NCBI GenBank assembly: GCA_023053575.1
Contig: JAKZAP010000021.1
Location: forward strand, 4,733,790-4,797,789
Direction of reading: 5' to 3'
DNA length: 64,000 nt
Source of the DNA: Branchinecta lynchi
Taxonomy: Eukaryota > Arthropoda > Branchiopoda > Anostraca > Branchinectidae
Every line of letters begins with the position of its first letter. Positions within the stretch are counted from its first letter, which is position 1. The notes under the pieces were generated by a model that saw nothing but the letters and a program-made list of their open reading frames with translations, was not told the origin of the DNA and ran no database searches. The translations under genes were made by a program, and so were the position numbers. Below are positions 45,879-57,829 of the stretch, piece by piece.

Positions 45879-46373
45879 CAATGACTTTAACAGGAATTAT
45901 GCCGATTTGCATTGCACGTCAGCATATAAGGCGTTTTTCCCCGTCACACTTTTGTGCCACACATTTATGAGTGTTTGTCAGGGAAACTAGATTGTATGCC
46001 ACACACTGGACACGTTGAACCTCACGAAAACGCTGTTTTTTCTGTTTTTTTTTGCCGTAACTCAAATGTCTTAAAACAAAATAAAATCGAGATAAGATCT
46101 TAATAAATTGAATTTCAGTGTGTCTAGGACTTGATAAAGTGCTATTTGCTGCTAAATTTGAATTTCCCGCCAAAATCGAACCATAAAGTCGAAAACCACC
46201 TCTACAGTTGTTTCACAAATTGAAGCCCTACACACCTCATTGGTCGCAGAAACGCACTTGTAAGTGGCTTTTCGGTGATCTTACAAACATTTGCCAAAAA
46301 ACTCCTTTAGATTAGGTAGTCCTAAACTAAGGCATCGTCACTTCCACATTTACAGCAGTTTCACAGATATAAA

Positions 46374-46653
46374 GAGCGTGTTCCATCCTTCTAACCATAG
46401 TAACTATTAGTTACTATTTTCGTTCCAACCTCGTGAAAAACTACTACGCTGACCGTTCCAACCTTCTCGAAACAGTAACTATTTGCTTACCACGTCAGCG
46501 ACCGTAGAAGCGTGGTAACTACGATCTCTGTGACGTGATTGGCCCGATTAGCCCGTGGCACGATATTTTGCCGAAAATTGGACAATTTGTTTCAACATTG
46601 ACGCCAAGAAGCCAGAATTCTTGCGTACTACGGTAAGTAGGGTGGAACACGGC
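46374..46653 (+). mobile_element. MITE family C, copy 3
   Basis: It is colinear with the copy at 5748. The right end is GGGTGGAACACGGC, with a small change in the terminus. Confidence 0.8.
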
Positions 46654-46957
46654 TAAAGTATATAAATGAATGAGAGAATGTAGATTTCAGACTTTGAAAC
46701 ACTTACGTTTTGTAGAAGACCTTTGCGTGGGGCGGGGTACTTTACCCTTTTTTGGAATGTCAAGTCCCTCGCTCGCATAGAGGGAGTCTATTCTTTGCTC
46801 TTTTCTGGTTTCGTCGGGTAGATTACTCCCGAACTCCCCTGGAATATAAAGAAGTATTTATCCAGGAGACGGCTGTTTGCGGTCTTCTCCTGTAGAGATT
46901 TCCTCCTATTTATTCAAAGAGGACTAAGTGGGATTAGTTCCCGTTTTAACTGCATAG

Positions 46958-47270
46958 CACTTCTAGGTTTTCAGACTTTCCTATCCGAGATGAATTGGGT
47001 GTGGAATCCAGAGGCGTCATTCAGGGGGGGGGGGCAGCTGCCCCCTCGCTTCCACTTCTACTTCTAGGCACTTCTAGGTTCGTAGACTTTCCTAACCGAG
47101 ATGAATTGGGTGTGGAATCCAGGGAAGTCATTCGGGGGGGGGGGGGGCATCTGCCCCTGTCTCCACTTCTACTTCTAGGCACTTCTAGGTTTGTAGACTT
47201 TTCTAACTGAGATGAATTGGGTGTGGAATCAAAGGGCGTAATTTGGGGAGGGGGGCTGCTGCCCCTTGGC
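46958..47270 (+). repeat. Three tandem units of about 111 bp
   Basis: CACTTCTAGGTT starts units at 46958, 47069 and 47180. Each includes CGAGATGAATTGGGTGTGGA, a run of 8-12 G, and CTGCCCC. Frames on both strands pass through the repeats, so the Gly/Pro-rich ORFs here are artefacts. Confidence 0.85.
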
Positions 47271-47781
47271 TTACCATGCGGGAAAAAAAATCCAGTAAAG
47301 CGACGAGGCGCTTTACAGGGGAGGCGTAAAGTCAAATATGTATATACTCTTTAGACAAATAATTTTTTCATCAGGCCTTCGTGAATATATTGTTTACTTC
47401 TACTTCAGCCGTTGTTAGTTCACTTAAAGTTTAACTGAAAAGCCAACTTATGTTTGTGTTATTTATTGAATATACTGAATTATTTGGACTCTGCAAAGGG
47501 ATTTTTGTTTTATTTTCCACTATCGGCTCTATTATAACGTTCAAAATATCTGCGGCCGCCCCCATAGCGTAAATTCTACTATTACGCGGGAAATTTTAAT
47601 GTCAACACAAATGCGGCTTTTCTGTGGGCAGTGCTCAGATTAGTGAAGATTGCTTAGTGGCTGAACAAAATAAAAACAGAAATCTTTCTCGTACAAAAAG
47701 ACAAGCGCAAAGAGGTACCACAAATCACGCGGAAATTCCACTATTTGAAAATTGATCATTCGTGAATAGCGGAACAACGAA

Positions 47782-48043
47782 GAGCGTGTTCCACCCTACT
47801 TACCGTAGATACTACTCATCATGAATTCTTGCTTTTTTCCGTCAAGGCTGGAACGATTTTTCTATTTTCCAGCAGGAAATCATGCCACGGGCGAATCCGA
47901 CCAATCACGTTGCAGAGATGCGTAGTTACTACGCTTACCACGCTCCGAGCATGGTAAGCAACAAGGTTGGACGATCAGCGTAGTAACTTTTCGTGAGGAT
48001 GGAACGGAAATAGTAACTATTGTTAGAAGGGTGGAACACGCTC
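47782..48043 (-). mobile_element. MITE family C, copy 4 (inverted)
   Basis: The ends GAGCGTGTTCCACCC and GGGTGGAACACGCTC carry GAA on both flanks (47779-47781 and 48044-48046), which is TTC in element orientation, as at the copy at 5748. The order of interior motifs is reversed relative to copies 1 to 3. Confidence 0.85.
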
Positions 48044-49558
48044 GAAGTAACGCATTTTTCAGCGGGTCTTCAAGCCAATTTCAGTGAATAAGTGATGGGT
48101 AACTAGTCCTATCCCAACCCTTTTCGATTGAACTTTAAAGGATCCATCGTTCCTGTAATGCCAATGCAACCTACTTCCGTTACTGTATTCATAAATTCTG
48201 AAACCCGGAAACCCAAAGTTCAAATGTCACTGAACCCAGAAACGACACCTCAGTAATCTTTGCACTTTGCAAGATTCACTAGTGTCCATGCGCATTATGC
48301 TCCCGGCGGGTGTTCGAGTATCGTGCTTTTGACGCGTAAAAACGGATCTCTGAATTTTGCCAAGTTTTGCTAGAAGTCAGTGGGTCTGTGTTGAGCTGAT
48401 AGCTTTATTAGCAAAACATCGAACATGGAGACCCTTAAAATAATACAGAAATCAATACTAAATCTCACATATACGGTATAATAATAAACATGTCACTAAT
48501 ACAGTATTATGCTTGTAGATGTAAATTGGCACTTAAATAATATTTACAGGCACTTAAAGGAGGAGTGTGTTTACCTAATAATTAATGATGAATCTTACGG
48601 AAAAAGGGTAATCCCACTTAATTTACTTTAATGATTTTCGATAAAACTTTTGTTGCCGACAGACAACGAAATGAATAGAGAGCACCGCGCGCGGTATTGC
48701 GGCGGTGCAGAATAAACAAGGTTGTTTTACAATAGTCTGGGAAAAGGCTTCTTAAAATAGTCAAAGATGGCTATTTTAATCGAACTTATAAAATTTGACT
48801 GCTTGATTCGAAGTGGAAAAATTGTACATATTTTAGGTCTTTGCCAGGTTTTAAAAATATGAGTAGATTAATAGTAAAGAAGAAAAGATATTTAATGGTT
48901 GTAAAATATAGTAGATAAAATTTAATATTGTTAGAAAAATGAAAAAAGGGTAGATTTGGGTTGTAGGTTTAGATTTTATGGAGGAAGGGTTTTTGAATGA
49001 GAGAGTGAGTTTTGAGGAGAGTGTTTAATATAAAAATTTAAATTTTGAAAAGAGAAGTTAAAATTTAGAGTTGATAAATCACAAAGATAATAGGTTTAAG
49101 ACGAAAGTGTAAGTGACGTTAAAGTAGGGTAAACTTTTACGTAAATTTTGCAGTAACGTCACTGAGTTGGAGGTGGAGACGTAGCCACTTGTTTTGGTTC
49201 AATCCAAAGCAAGAACAAATGAAAAAGAAGCTATGCGGGATTAAAAAAAATAAAAAAAATAGCCAAAGCCGAGGATAATTTGTTAAAACCAGAGCTTAGT
49301 TTTACAGCTGTCAGATTGTAATGAATACTGGAACAATAAACAATAGATAGTGCGAGATGAAGTGTTTTCGGTCTCACCCACGCAAGATCTGCGTTAAAGA
49401 ATCGGAAGGGGTTCCGGGAAATGACGCCTCTGGTGAAATCGTGTTGCAGAAATAGGATCAGAATGTCGAAGTCTCTCTCGTGAAAGTTGTTGAAAGTTGT
49501 TGAAAGTTGTGTGAAAGTCTGTTGTTTCTACTTTGGATTAGTCCTGAGCTACGATGCA
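48044..49558. other. Intron 4 DNA, mostly unique
   Basis: The stretch contains the complements of two small dispersed repeats (48393-48418 with 42858, and 48663-48730 with 39955). A purine-rich, C-poor segment lies at 48830-49130. No gene was seen. Confidence 0.4.
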
Positions 49559-50233
49559 ACAAGACCAAAGGTGTCGATGGGATCCCAAAAATCTAAGATT
49601 TGATCCAGACAATGGGGTCTTGCAGGAATCTGGTCTTTGCCAGACTTCTTAAACACTTTTGCTAATAAAATTCAGAAACAGATTAAGGCCAATGGGTAAT
49701 CATCGTGAGAAAACCAAGTTCAGGTATGGGTTCAGCATGTGTGTTTACCCCTATTCGTCATATCTTCTTTGACGAAATTGATCAAAAGTTCCTGCCTTAC
49801 TTCTGACAAATATCCGGTTTCGGCCGGATTCCGAGCTAAATACTTGTCCGGCAAAAAACTAAAGCTCAAAAACGAATGCAGCATGTCTCCTCACCCATAC
49901 ATCGAACCTCTAATCAACTTCAGGTAAAGCTTTTTTTTTTTTTTTAAAGGTCCAGTTTTGGCAGGAATCCGGGCGAACCGTTTGTCCGGCGAGAAAATAA
50001 TTTTCATATACGGATGCAGCATGCCTCCTTACCACTACATCAAACCTTTAAAAACCAACTTCGGATACAACTTTTACTCATAACGAATTTCCCGGTTTCG
50101 GCCGGATTCCGGGCGAACTATATGTCTTTTTTACCCCTAAACCGATCATTTCATTAGCTGTTAAACAGTATTTTGTACACCACTTAATTTGTACCCCCAC
50201 CCCTAAATGGGGGGTTACATAGCCCATCTATCG
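49559..50233 (-). mobile_element. Family B element, copy B6, 3' part
   Basis: The inverted terminus ACAAGACC lies at 49559, followed by GTCGATGGGATCCCAAAA and about three core units. It runs to ACATAGCCCATCTATCG, where the 4.1-kb element begins. The missing 5' part is at 54351-54508. Confidence 0.85.
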
Positions 50234-50379
50234 GGGATCGTCTAAAACCAGGAAGGGAAGGGAACGCGAGAAAAGCAGGAATGCGTACTAAAAGCAGGAA
50301 GGGCATACTAAAACAAGGAAGGCTGTCGCCAGAATTCGCCGCACCGTTCCCTTCCTCTATTTAGTATTCTTTGAGGGGT

Positions 50380-50660
50380 CGGCAACTTTTCAAATTCAAA
50401 GTTCATCTTCCCTTCCTCGTTTTAGTATCCTGACATTGGTAGGCATTAAGTTCAGTGAGGGGTCGGCAACTATACAAATTGTAATTCACCTTTTCATTTC
50501 TCGTTCTGACGGTAGGCGACAAAAATCCTCTGAGGCCAGCGGGGGGTCGGCAACTATAAAAATTCTAATTCACCTTTTCGTTTCTCGTTCTTACGGTAGG
50601 CAACTAAAATCCTCGGATTTTAAATTCAAAGTTCACCATCTTATAGTTGCCGACTAGGGG
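50380..50660 (+). repeat. Tandem GGGGTCGGCAAC repeats, about 85 bp per unit
   Basis: The unit start GGGGTCGGCAACT is seen near 50375, 50460 and 50548, and as an end fragment near 50655. AATTCACCTTTTC and CGGTAGGC follow in order. It lies inside the left arm of the Mutator-like element and has no counterpart in the right arm. Confidence 0.7.
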
Positions 50661-51243
50661 TCGGCACCGTTTCTGTTTTTGGCTAAAACAGAAACGGTAA
50701 AAAACGGCGAATAAAAAACGGAACAGAAACAGAAACGGTGATAAAAAAACGGAAAACCGTTTCTGTTTTTCCGTTTTTTTCCGGAAAAACAGAAACGGAC
50801 CGTTTTTACAAAAAAAACGGCCGTTTTAACAGGTATTTCTGTTTTTTTTTGTGCTAGTTCTTTGGGTTTATAAGATAACAGTAAGGCGACCATTACGACA
50901 GGAGAAGGTTGTGAGAGAAGGTCGAGTATAATTGTGTAAGGTGAAAAAAAAGGACTCTTCACCTGTCTAGTAAACTAAGCCCTTTTTTATACCCATGGTC
51001 AAATGCTGCGGTATGCTGGCAGGGGTGAGTATGGAAGTCATACGTATGTGTACCCCTTTTTCCCCAGAAGGGTACCAGGACCCTTTAAACGCAAAATATT
51101 TCAAGGTCAAAAATTAAATACCAAATTGTTTTAGTTCCCAAAGTACTGTATACTGATTTCCCTATGCCCAAGAAGGGGTACAATTACGTGTGAGAACCAT
51201 GGACACCCCTGTCAGCATGCCCCAGCGTTTTGCATGGGCTTCA

Positions 51244-52560
51244 CTCAAGTGCCATATACCGATAACTTTTCGGTCAATCGGTCGGTCCACTGTGTGCTAG
51301 GACGATGAAACTTGGCAGGCATATCATAGATCTGACCAAACTAACTTGGAAATAGTCACTTCGACGATCCGACCACCGTGGGGGGAGTGGTGTGAGGGGG
51401 GATCCGAAATATTGACGTATGCATATGTATAACTTTGGAACAGGTGATCGGATCTTAATGAAACTTGATATTTCGAAAGATCTCGTGTCTCAGACGTTCC
51501 ATTTCAAGTCCGGTTCGGATACGATGAATGTGGGGGGGGGGGGGGTGTTGGACCGGAAATCTTGTGACATGCTTAAAATTGAGCGATTACGATTAAACTT
51601 GGTGGGAAGAACAAGCACAAGACCTTGGTACATCATAGACAGAACTGGACCGGATTTGGGCACTTTGGGGGAAGTTGGAGGGGGTTCCGGAATTCCGGTG
51701 ATCCGGAGTTAAGGTACTCCTAGGTAGGCTAGGACGATGAAACTTGGCAGGAATCAAAGACCCGACCAAATTAACTTGGAAATAGTCAGGTTCCTCGATC
51801 CGAGCATCGTGGGGGAGTGCAGGGAGGAGGAATCTGGAATCTTGAGGTATATTTAACTTTCGAACGGGTGATCGGATCTTAATGAACCTTGATATTTGGA
51901 TAGACCTTGTTTCTCGGATGTCCTATTTCAAGTACGGACCGGATCCCATTAATGTGGGGGGGGGGGGGGTGGACGGAAGTGCTGGAAATCTTGTGTCACG
52001 CTTAGAGTGGACTATTCGGAAGAAACTTGGTGGGAAGAACAAGCACAAGAACTAGGTACACCCGAGACAGAACGGACCGGATTCGTGCACTGTGGGGGAG
52101 GTTGGATGGGTCCGGAATTTCGGTTATCGCGAGTTAAGGTACTTCCAGGTGTGCTAGAACGATGGAACTTGGCTGGAAGATTAGAGTCTCGATAGGATTG
52201 GCTCACAAATTGTCAATTTCCAGATCCGACCATCCCTTGAAGTACAGAAATGAACTGCCAGCTCCCTTGAAGTGCGCACCTTAACAGCAAAGTGAAAAAT
52301 TACTTTTGATAAACTTTACATTTCATGATCCCCCGAGGGTCCATGATCATTTATGCCACAACGGTTTTGCTTAAAAATTAATTCCTAGCACCCTGAAAGT
52401 GCACATCTTTACCGAAAAGTGAAAAAAAACACTTTTGAACATTGGAAAAGTTCGGTGGCTCTTTCTTAGTTGTATAATTACAGCTTTGAAGAATAGTCTC
52501 ATCAGAAATGGGAGCTTGAAGGCTTCAAGCTTTCAGTACAAAACGATTCGTGCAGTTGGA
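51244..52560 (+). mobile_element. Family A element, copy A6 (truncated at both ends)
   Basis: It starts within the 5' hairpin (CAAGTGCCATATACCGAT) and holds about three ordinary units with G-runs. From about 52250 it has the second core (CTTAACAGCAAAGTG, GCTTAAAAATTAATT). There is no 3' hairpin before A7 begins in the opposite direction. Confidence 0.7.
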
Positions 52561-52565
52561 TTTCA

Positions 52566-53590
52566 ACAAGAGCTACGAGCTCATATGGCACTTGTTACGA
52601 GTAGGCACGGCTTGGTTATGTCAATGATAGATCTAGTGTTTGCTATGTGTCTTCTCACCAAGTTTCATCTCGATCCCTCCACTCACAGCGTTTTCCAATA
52701 TTTCCGGTTGCCCCCTCCAGCTCCCCCCAAAAGTCACCGGATCCGGTCCGAATTTTAAGTGGGTCGTCTGAGGCATGAGGTCTTTCCAAATATCAAGTTT
52801 CATCGAGATCCGGTCACCCGTTCAAAAGTTATAAATACCTCAAGATTCCGGATTCCCGCTCCCTCCACTCCCCGACAGTGCCCGAATCGGCTCGGTCATG
52901 TCAATGATGTATCTAGTGTTTGCTAGGTGTCTTCCCACCAAGTTTCATCTCGATCCCTCCACTCATAGCGTTTCCCACGGTTGCCCCCTCCAGCTCCCCC
53001 CAAAAGTCACCGGATCCGGTCCGGATTTTAATTGGGTCGTCTGAGGCATGAGGTCTTTCCAAATATCAAGTTCCATCGAGATCCGATCACCCGTTAAAAA
53101 GTTATAAATACCTCAAGATTCCGGATTCCCCCTCCCTCCACTCCCCCCACAGTGCCCGAATCGGCTCGGTTATGTCAATGATGTATTGTCTTCCCACCAA
53201 GTGGTTTCATCTCGATCCCTCCACTCATAGCGTTTCCCAAGATTTCCGGTTGCCCCCTCCAGCTCCCCCCAAAGTCACCGGATCCAGTCCGAATTTTAAA
53301 CGGGTTGTCTGAGGCATGAGGTCTTTCCAAATATCAAGTTTCGTCGAGATCCGATCACCCGTTCAAAAGTTATAAATACCTCAAGATTCCGGATTCCCCC
53401 TCGCTCCACTCCCCCACGGTGCTCGGATGGGGGAAGTGACTATTTCCAGCTTAATCATTTGGGGTCCCTGATACGCCTGCCAAGTTTTATCGTCCTAGGT
53501 TATGTGGAAGTGCCCGAACTAGCAAAACCTGGACAGACCGACAGAAATTGCGATCGCTATATGGCACTTGGCCGAAGGGCAAGTGCCATC
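52566..53590 (-). mobile_element. Family A element, copy A7 (inverted, about three monomers)
   Basis: The inverted 3' end ACAAGAGCTACGAGCTC is at 52566 and the 5' hairpin ends at 53590. The monomer marker occurs near 52766, 53038 and 53307. Its monomers closely resemble those of A2 and A3, so the three share recent ancestry. Confidence 0.88.
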
Positions 53591-54350
53591 AAAAATGTGT
53601 CTTAACCGACCAATGGGATGCGAGACTCCGTTTCGCAAAAGTATTATTCTACCAACAAGAAATAGCCAGATTAACGTTTCCAGCAAAAGTATTATTATAC
53701 CAACAAGAAATAGCAGAATGGTTATCAAAGGCCGATAATTTAGTCTAAAGTCCTACCGGTTAGTACCGGTATACCTCCTAACGTTCATTTTATTTTTATG
53801 CTTCCTCTAATGATGGTGTAAAAATATCCGTTTCGTCGGGTAGGGTGCAATCTCTCTACTCTGACTAAAAAAATCTTTCCTTCCGAAAAGCGGAAAATAT
53901 CGGTAGATGGCATAATCCGCCGGGAGAACAAAACTCGCTAGATTATGGCAGGACGCCACGCGTACAAGTCGTAACAAAAAACGGAAATTTGAAAAAAACA
54001 GGTCAAATAAAAACAGAAACGGCTAAAACGGTCAAATAAAAAACGAAACAGAAACAGAAACGGCATTAAAAAAACGGCTACCTGTTTTCTGTTTTTCTGT
54101 TATTTAAAAAAAAAACAGAACAGAAAACGGTAGTAAAAAAAACAGAAACAGAAACAGAAACAGAAACGGTGCCGACCCCTATTGCCGACCCCTCAAAGAA
54201 TACTAGATAGAGGAAGGGAACGGTGCGGTGAATTCTGGCGACAGCCTTCCTCGTTTGAGTATGCCTTTCCTCGTTCCATAGTGCCCTTCCTGGTATTAGT
54301 ATGCCTTCCTGCTTTTCTCGCGTTCCCTTCCCGGTTTTAGTCGATCCCTC

Positions 54351-54508
54351 CCCATCTATCGACTCGTTCTGTCCCTTGACCCAAAGAATCCTCACGCCAA
54401 TTTTCATCAAATGTCTGATTCCTTCCGAGAGTTATCGTGCTGACAGACGGACGGACGAATTTTTCGAAGTCATACCTATCCCGTCACTAACGTTTTGGGA
54501 TCCCAAAA
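54351..54508 (-). mobile_element. Family B element, copy B6, 5' part
   Basis: It reads from the duplicated CCCATCTATCG through CTTGACCCAAAGAATCC and GTTATCGTGCTGACAGACGG to the TTTTGGGATCCCAAAA palindrome at 54493-54508. It completes the element begun at 49559. Confidence 0.85.
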
Positions 54509-55614
54509 CGCAATTGACTAGAAGGGGTCTATTTACGGTTTTCCCCTGTAGAGACTCCTCCGTCTTTGTTCAGGAGGGTTGAGTGGGATTAGTTCTGATT
54601 TTGGGATGTATAGGACTTATGAGTTATATCGAGGTAAGTGGGCAGGATTCCCAATCGGTCGACTTTTGTTGTGGAAGGAGGATCAGAATGTCAAGTCCTT
54701 GGCGTGGGACGAGTCTACTTTTTATATATTCAAACAATGTTTACAACGGATATACGTCTTGGCAAGGGTCCTCGTCAGGCTGTTTCAAAGTCAGCTTGGG
54801 CTCAAAGAATATTTAGTCTACTTTTTGTTCTTTTCCCCCTTTTTTCCCTGGATTAGACCTGAAATCCAATTGGATATAAAAAAAAATATTGACCACATGA
54901 TACGTGTGTTACGCTTCTCTCCTGTATAGATTCCTTCCTTTATTTAAGAAGGATGATTGGTTCCTCTTTCAGCCGTATAGGAATTCAAGCTATAGGTAAC
55001 TACAGTGCTTAAAGGACCTGTCTTACTTATAATACTAGCGCAACCTACTTCCATAATCACTCCGTGTATTTCTAACACAGAGGCCCCAATTTCATACGGT
55101 ACATTCTAACCCCTCTAACAAAACCACGCTGACTTTCTCACTTGCCGTGTTTTGCTACCTTCGATGTGTATCACGCTGTCGTCGGTTGTCTGCAAGAAGT
55201 TTTTCCATCAGAAAAATTGGTTATATAAATTGTTTCCCTGTTTTCGCTTTAAGTCAACGGGTCTTGGCAACGGCTTAAAACAGCCAAAACCGTGGGTAAT
55301 TTTTTGAAAGCACAGCCAAGTTTTAAAGTAGTGAAATATTTTAAAATACTCTAACTTGAGGAATAAATAGTGCGAGGGGTCCTTTAAGTGGGTAGGTTTT
55401 CCGAATGGAGAGTGGAACGGAAAATTTCGGTTGGAAAGTGGTTATGAGTGTATCTTTTGGGGCGACTTCTAAAAGCACAAATTCTCAAATTGACGTTTTT
55501 GTAAAGCAACCGTTGCATCAGATATCATGGTGTCTGCTAAACGATACATGCAAAAATGCAACTATTTTCTCATCGATAGAAGTCCTCTCTCTAGCCTATT
55601 CCCTTGCTTTCCAG
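54509..55614. other. End of intron 4, dispersed repeat pieces
   Basis: The block GTAGAGACTCCTCCGTCTTT near 54550 recurs at 46890 and 54920. Bases 54728-54815 carry the TTGGCAAGGGTCCTCGTCAG hairpin of the Penelope-like insertion at 7116 and its right flank. The open frame that seems to lead into exon 5 (from 55405) is non-coding, because the acceptor and phase fix the exon start. Confidence 0.5.
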
Positions 55615-55858
55615 GTGGTTGACCTACTAAATGACCTATACACGAAAATGGACAGCATACTGGGTCACTATGACGTATACAAAGTAGAGACCATCGGAGA
55701 TGCATATATGGTTGTTTCCGGTCTTCCCATTCGGAACGGGGACCAGCATGCCGGTCACGTTGCCTCTATGGCTTTGCATGTCTTGGATGAAATTCGATAT
55801 TTGCAAATTCGACATAAGCCTGGAGAGATGCTGCGGCTCAGAATTGGGATTCATTCAG
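55615..55858 (+). CDS. Receptor guanylate cyclase, exon 5 of 6 seen (cyclase catalytic core)
   Basis: The exon (81 codons plus one base) starts [13 protein letters not shown], directly after STPLQ of exon 4. It contains [17 protein letters not shown]. The Glu of VETIGD is the residue that reads the guanine base in guanylate cyclases (adenylyl cyclases have Lys). The Asp of GDAYM is the second metal ligand family members use. It ends [10 protein letters not shown], one base into Gly. The acceptor is TTGCTTTCCAG (55614) and the donor GTAACC (55859). The exon sits 23.1 kb from its upstream neighbour, the largest intron here, yet has no defect. Confidence 0.97.
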
Positions 55859-57829
55859 GTAACCTTACTTACTAGTAACCCGATAGGCGTTTCCGCGACA
55901 GATGTGTCTTCGATTTATGTCCGTTGCCTTCTCCAAGACGGGCCACATGTCCCTTGTCACCGCTCGACTCGTGTTTGACAGTGCCAAACGAATACGTCAC
56001 TGAATATTATTCGAGCTTTATTCGGCCATTCTTGGTAAGGGTCCTCTTCAGGCTCAAGCTGGAAAGTGAACTTGTGGTAACAGCACTTGACTCCTGCTCT
56101 TTTTTTTTTTTTTTTTTTTTTTTTAATTAATTATTTATTTATTTTTAAAAGCCTCGTAGTATCTTTTCTGTTCTTCAAGTCCAGTATGAATTGGCCAGGT
56201 GACTACGCGGGAAACCTGTCATATGTCACTACTTGACTCCTCCCAAAGGAGGTGCCAACTCGTATCCTAAGCCAATCCGAATCCAGATACTATGGAAACA
56301 TGTGCGGGACACACACTCGACCCACAAGTTGAAACTCGTGGAAACGCTCGCTTGTCCCTTTTGCTGGTGTTTTCAAGTGTCTCGAAATAAAACTGAAATC
56401 CAGATACAATCAAAATAAATAAATAAAACAAGTACTTACTACGTCCCCCCCCCCCCACTGTACGTTATCTGTACACTAGAGGGGTTAAAATAAAATCTGC
56501 TTTTTATTTTTAAATTGAACATCATGATTTTATTTGCCACTAATTTGAATTTCTCACCAAATTTAGGGCCAGCAAAACCTTGCTGATCGCGGAAACAAAC
56601 TTGTGGGCCACACAAACGATCGCGTAAACACTCTTTTTGATCCACAACCGAGCCACAGCCTCTTTGTGTTTATCGGATAAACGCATTATATTAATAATGG
56701 ATATACGTGGGAATAGACTAATTATTCACTAAATTGCTAATGCTACACAGGAAGCTGTCAGTTTCAGCTACTCTGGGTCCCCCCCCCCCTGTTTATGTGC
56801 TAGTTTTTGTGTATGTATAATTATTTTAGTATTTTCTTCCTTTTTTTTTCTTTATTGTACTCCACTTGTTTTTCCTCTGGAATTTGTGGTTAAGAAATAA
56901 ATTATTAATTATTACTACTATGATTGATTATGTTGCTCCTTCCGACCTGGGATGACGACGGTTGCTTAGTTTCTAGTTTTCTCTGTTAGCTGTTTATACC
57001 GGGCCTTCGGGTATTTCAGTTCGACTACTCAAAATTTCTTAGAGTTCTTTAGAGGCGAAAGCCTTTTCTCTTGCTTTGTATTATTATTATTATTTATTAT
57101 TAGTACAGATATTTAAATTGACATCGACATTGAAATTGACATCGGAAAATAAGATCGAGATGAACAAACAACGAACTTTGAAAACATCCTACAGATATTG
57201 AGGGTTAATTTCCGACATCGAAATTGATATTGGAAAATAAGATCGAGACGGCCTTCGAAAACTACCTATCCGAGTCGAAGGCGAGGTATAGGTTATGAGA
57301 AATATCTACCGAGCGCAGCGAGGTTCATATTCTGTAAATGACGGTGGACAATTTTTTTCCGATATTAACTCGATGGAGGTGTGTTGACTGTTACACCCTT
57401 TTCGAACAAAACCACTACCAATTAACCATTACCAGTAAAGGTACTCCTTTTCTCCTCCTCCCTATCCTGTAAGGTTGCTAGGTTTTGGCCTGTTTTTGAA
57501 GTCTGTAACCGGACAGCGTCGAGTGCAACAACTAGCCTAGGGACTTCCAAGTGACTTCCGGTGGCGTTGACGTCTTCGGTGAACCTGGTTCGTCGCATTG
57601 GTGTAGGTGGTTCGTCACACATATCATCCTAATTCCCACAGGTTCCGTCAGTCACTAGAAAGGTAGAGGTAGGTATGACGTACTTTCAACCAGATCTGAC
57701 TTTGTGGAGGTTGATATGAGATCGTATCCACCGCTGAATGAAGATTATTGTAAAATAATCGACCGGGCGGTCATGGGATGATATGCATTATATATCTGTT
57801 CGAGAAAAATTATTGTATTTTATTATCAG
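55859..57829. other. Intron 5 (about 2 kb)
   Basis: It begins with a family E-like start at 55974 (TTTGACAGTGCCAAACG) leading to a GGTAAGGGTCCTCTTCAGG hairpin, then a T-run of about 24 at 56101-56124. C-runs occur at 56446 and 56779. GAAACAAACTTGTGGGCCAC at 56593 resembles 39935. A 66-codon minus frame at 57422-57622 has no domain. Confidence 0.5.

Larger units (their letters stand above)
50234..54350. mobile_element. Mutator-like inverted-repeat element, 4.1 kb, carrying two family A elements
   Basis: The termini of about 165-175 bp (50234-50405 and 54180-54350) are inverted and about 90% alike. They begin GGGATCG and contain GGAACGCGAGAAAAGCAGGA and CTGTCGCCAGAATTC. CCCATCTATCG at 50223-50233 and 54351-54361 is a 10-11-bp target duplication, which fits Mutator-like elements. 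Inside the arms lie GGGGTCGGCAAC repeats and inverted CAGAAACGG-rich stretches (50655-50830, 53990-54175). The centre holds A6 and A7. No transposase frame is visible, so it is non-autonomous. Confidence 0.85.

Noticed and set aside
55405..55614. Extension of exon 5 upstream to an ATG at 55405
   Set aside because: The frame is open by chance. The TTGCTTTCCAG acceptor and perfect phase with exon 4 fix the start at 55615, and the upstream codons show no cyclase similarity.
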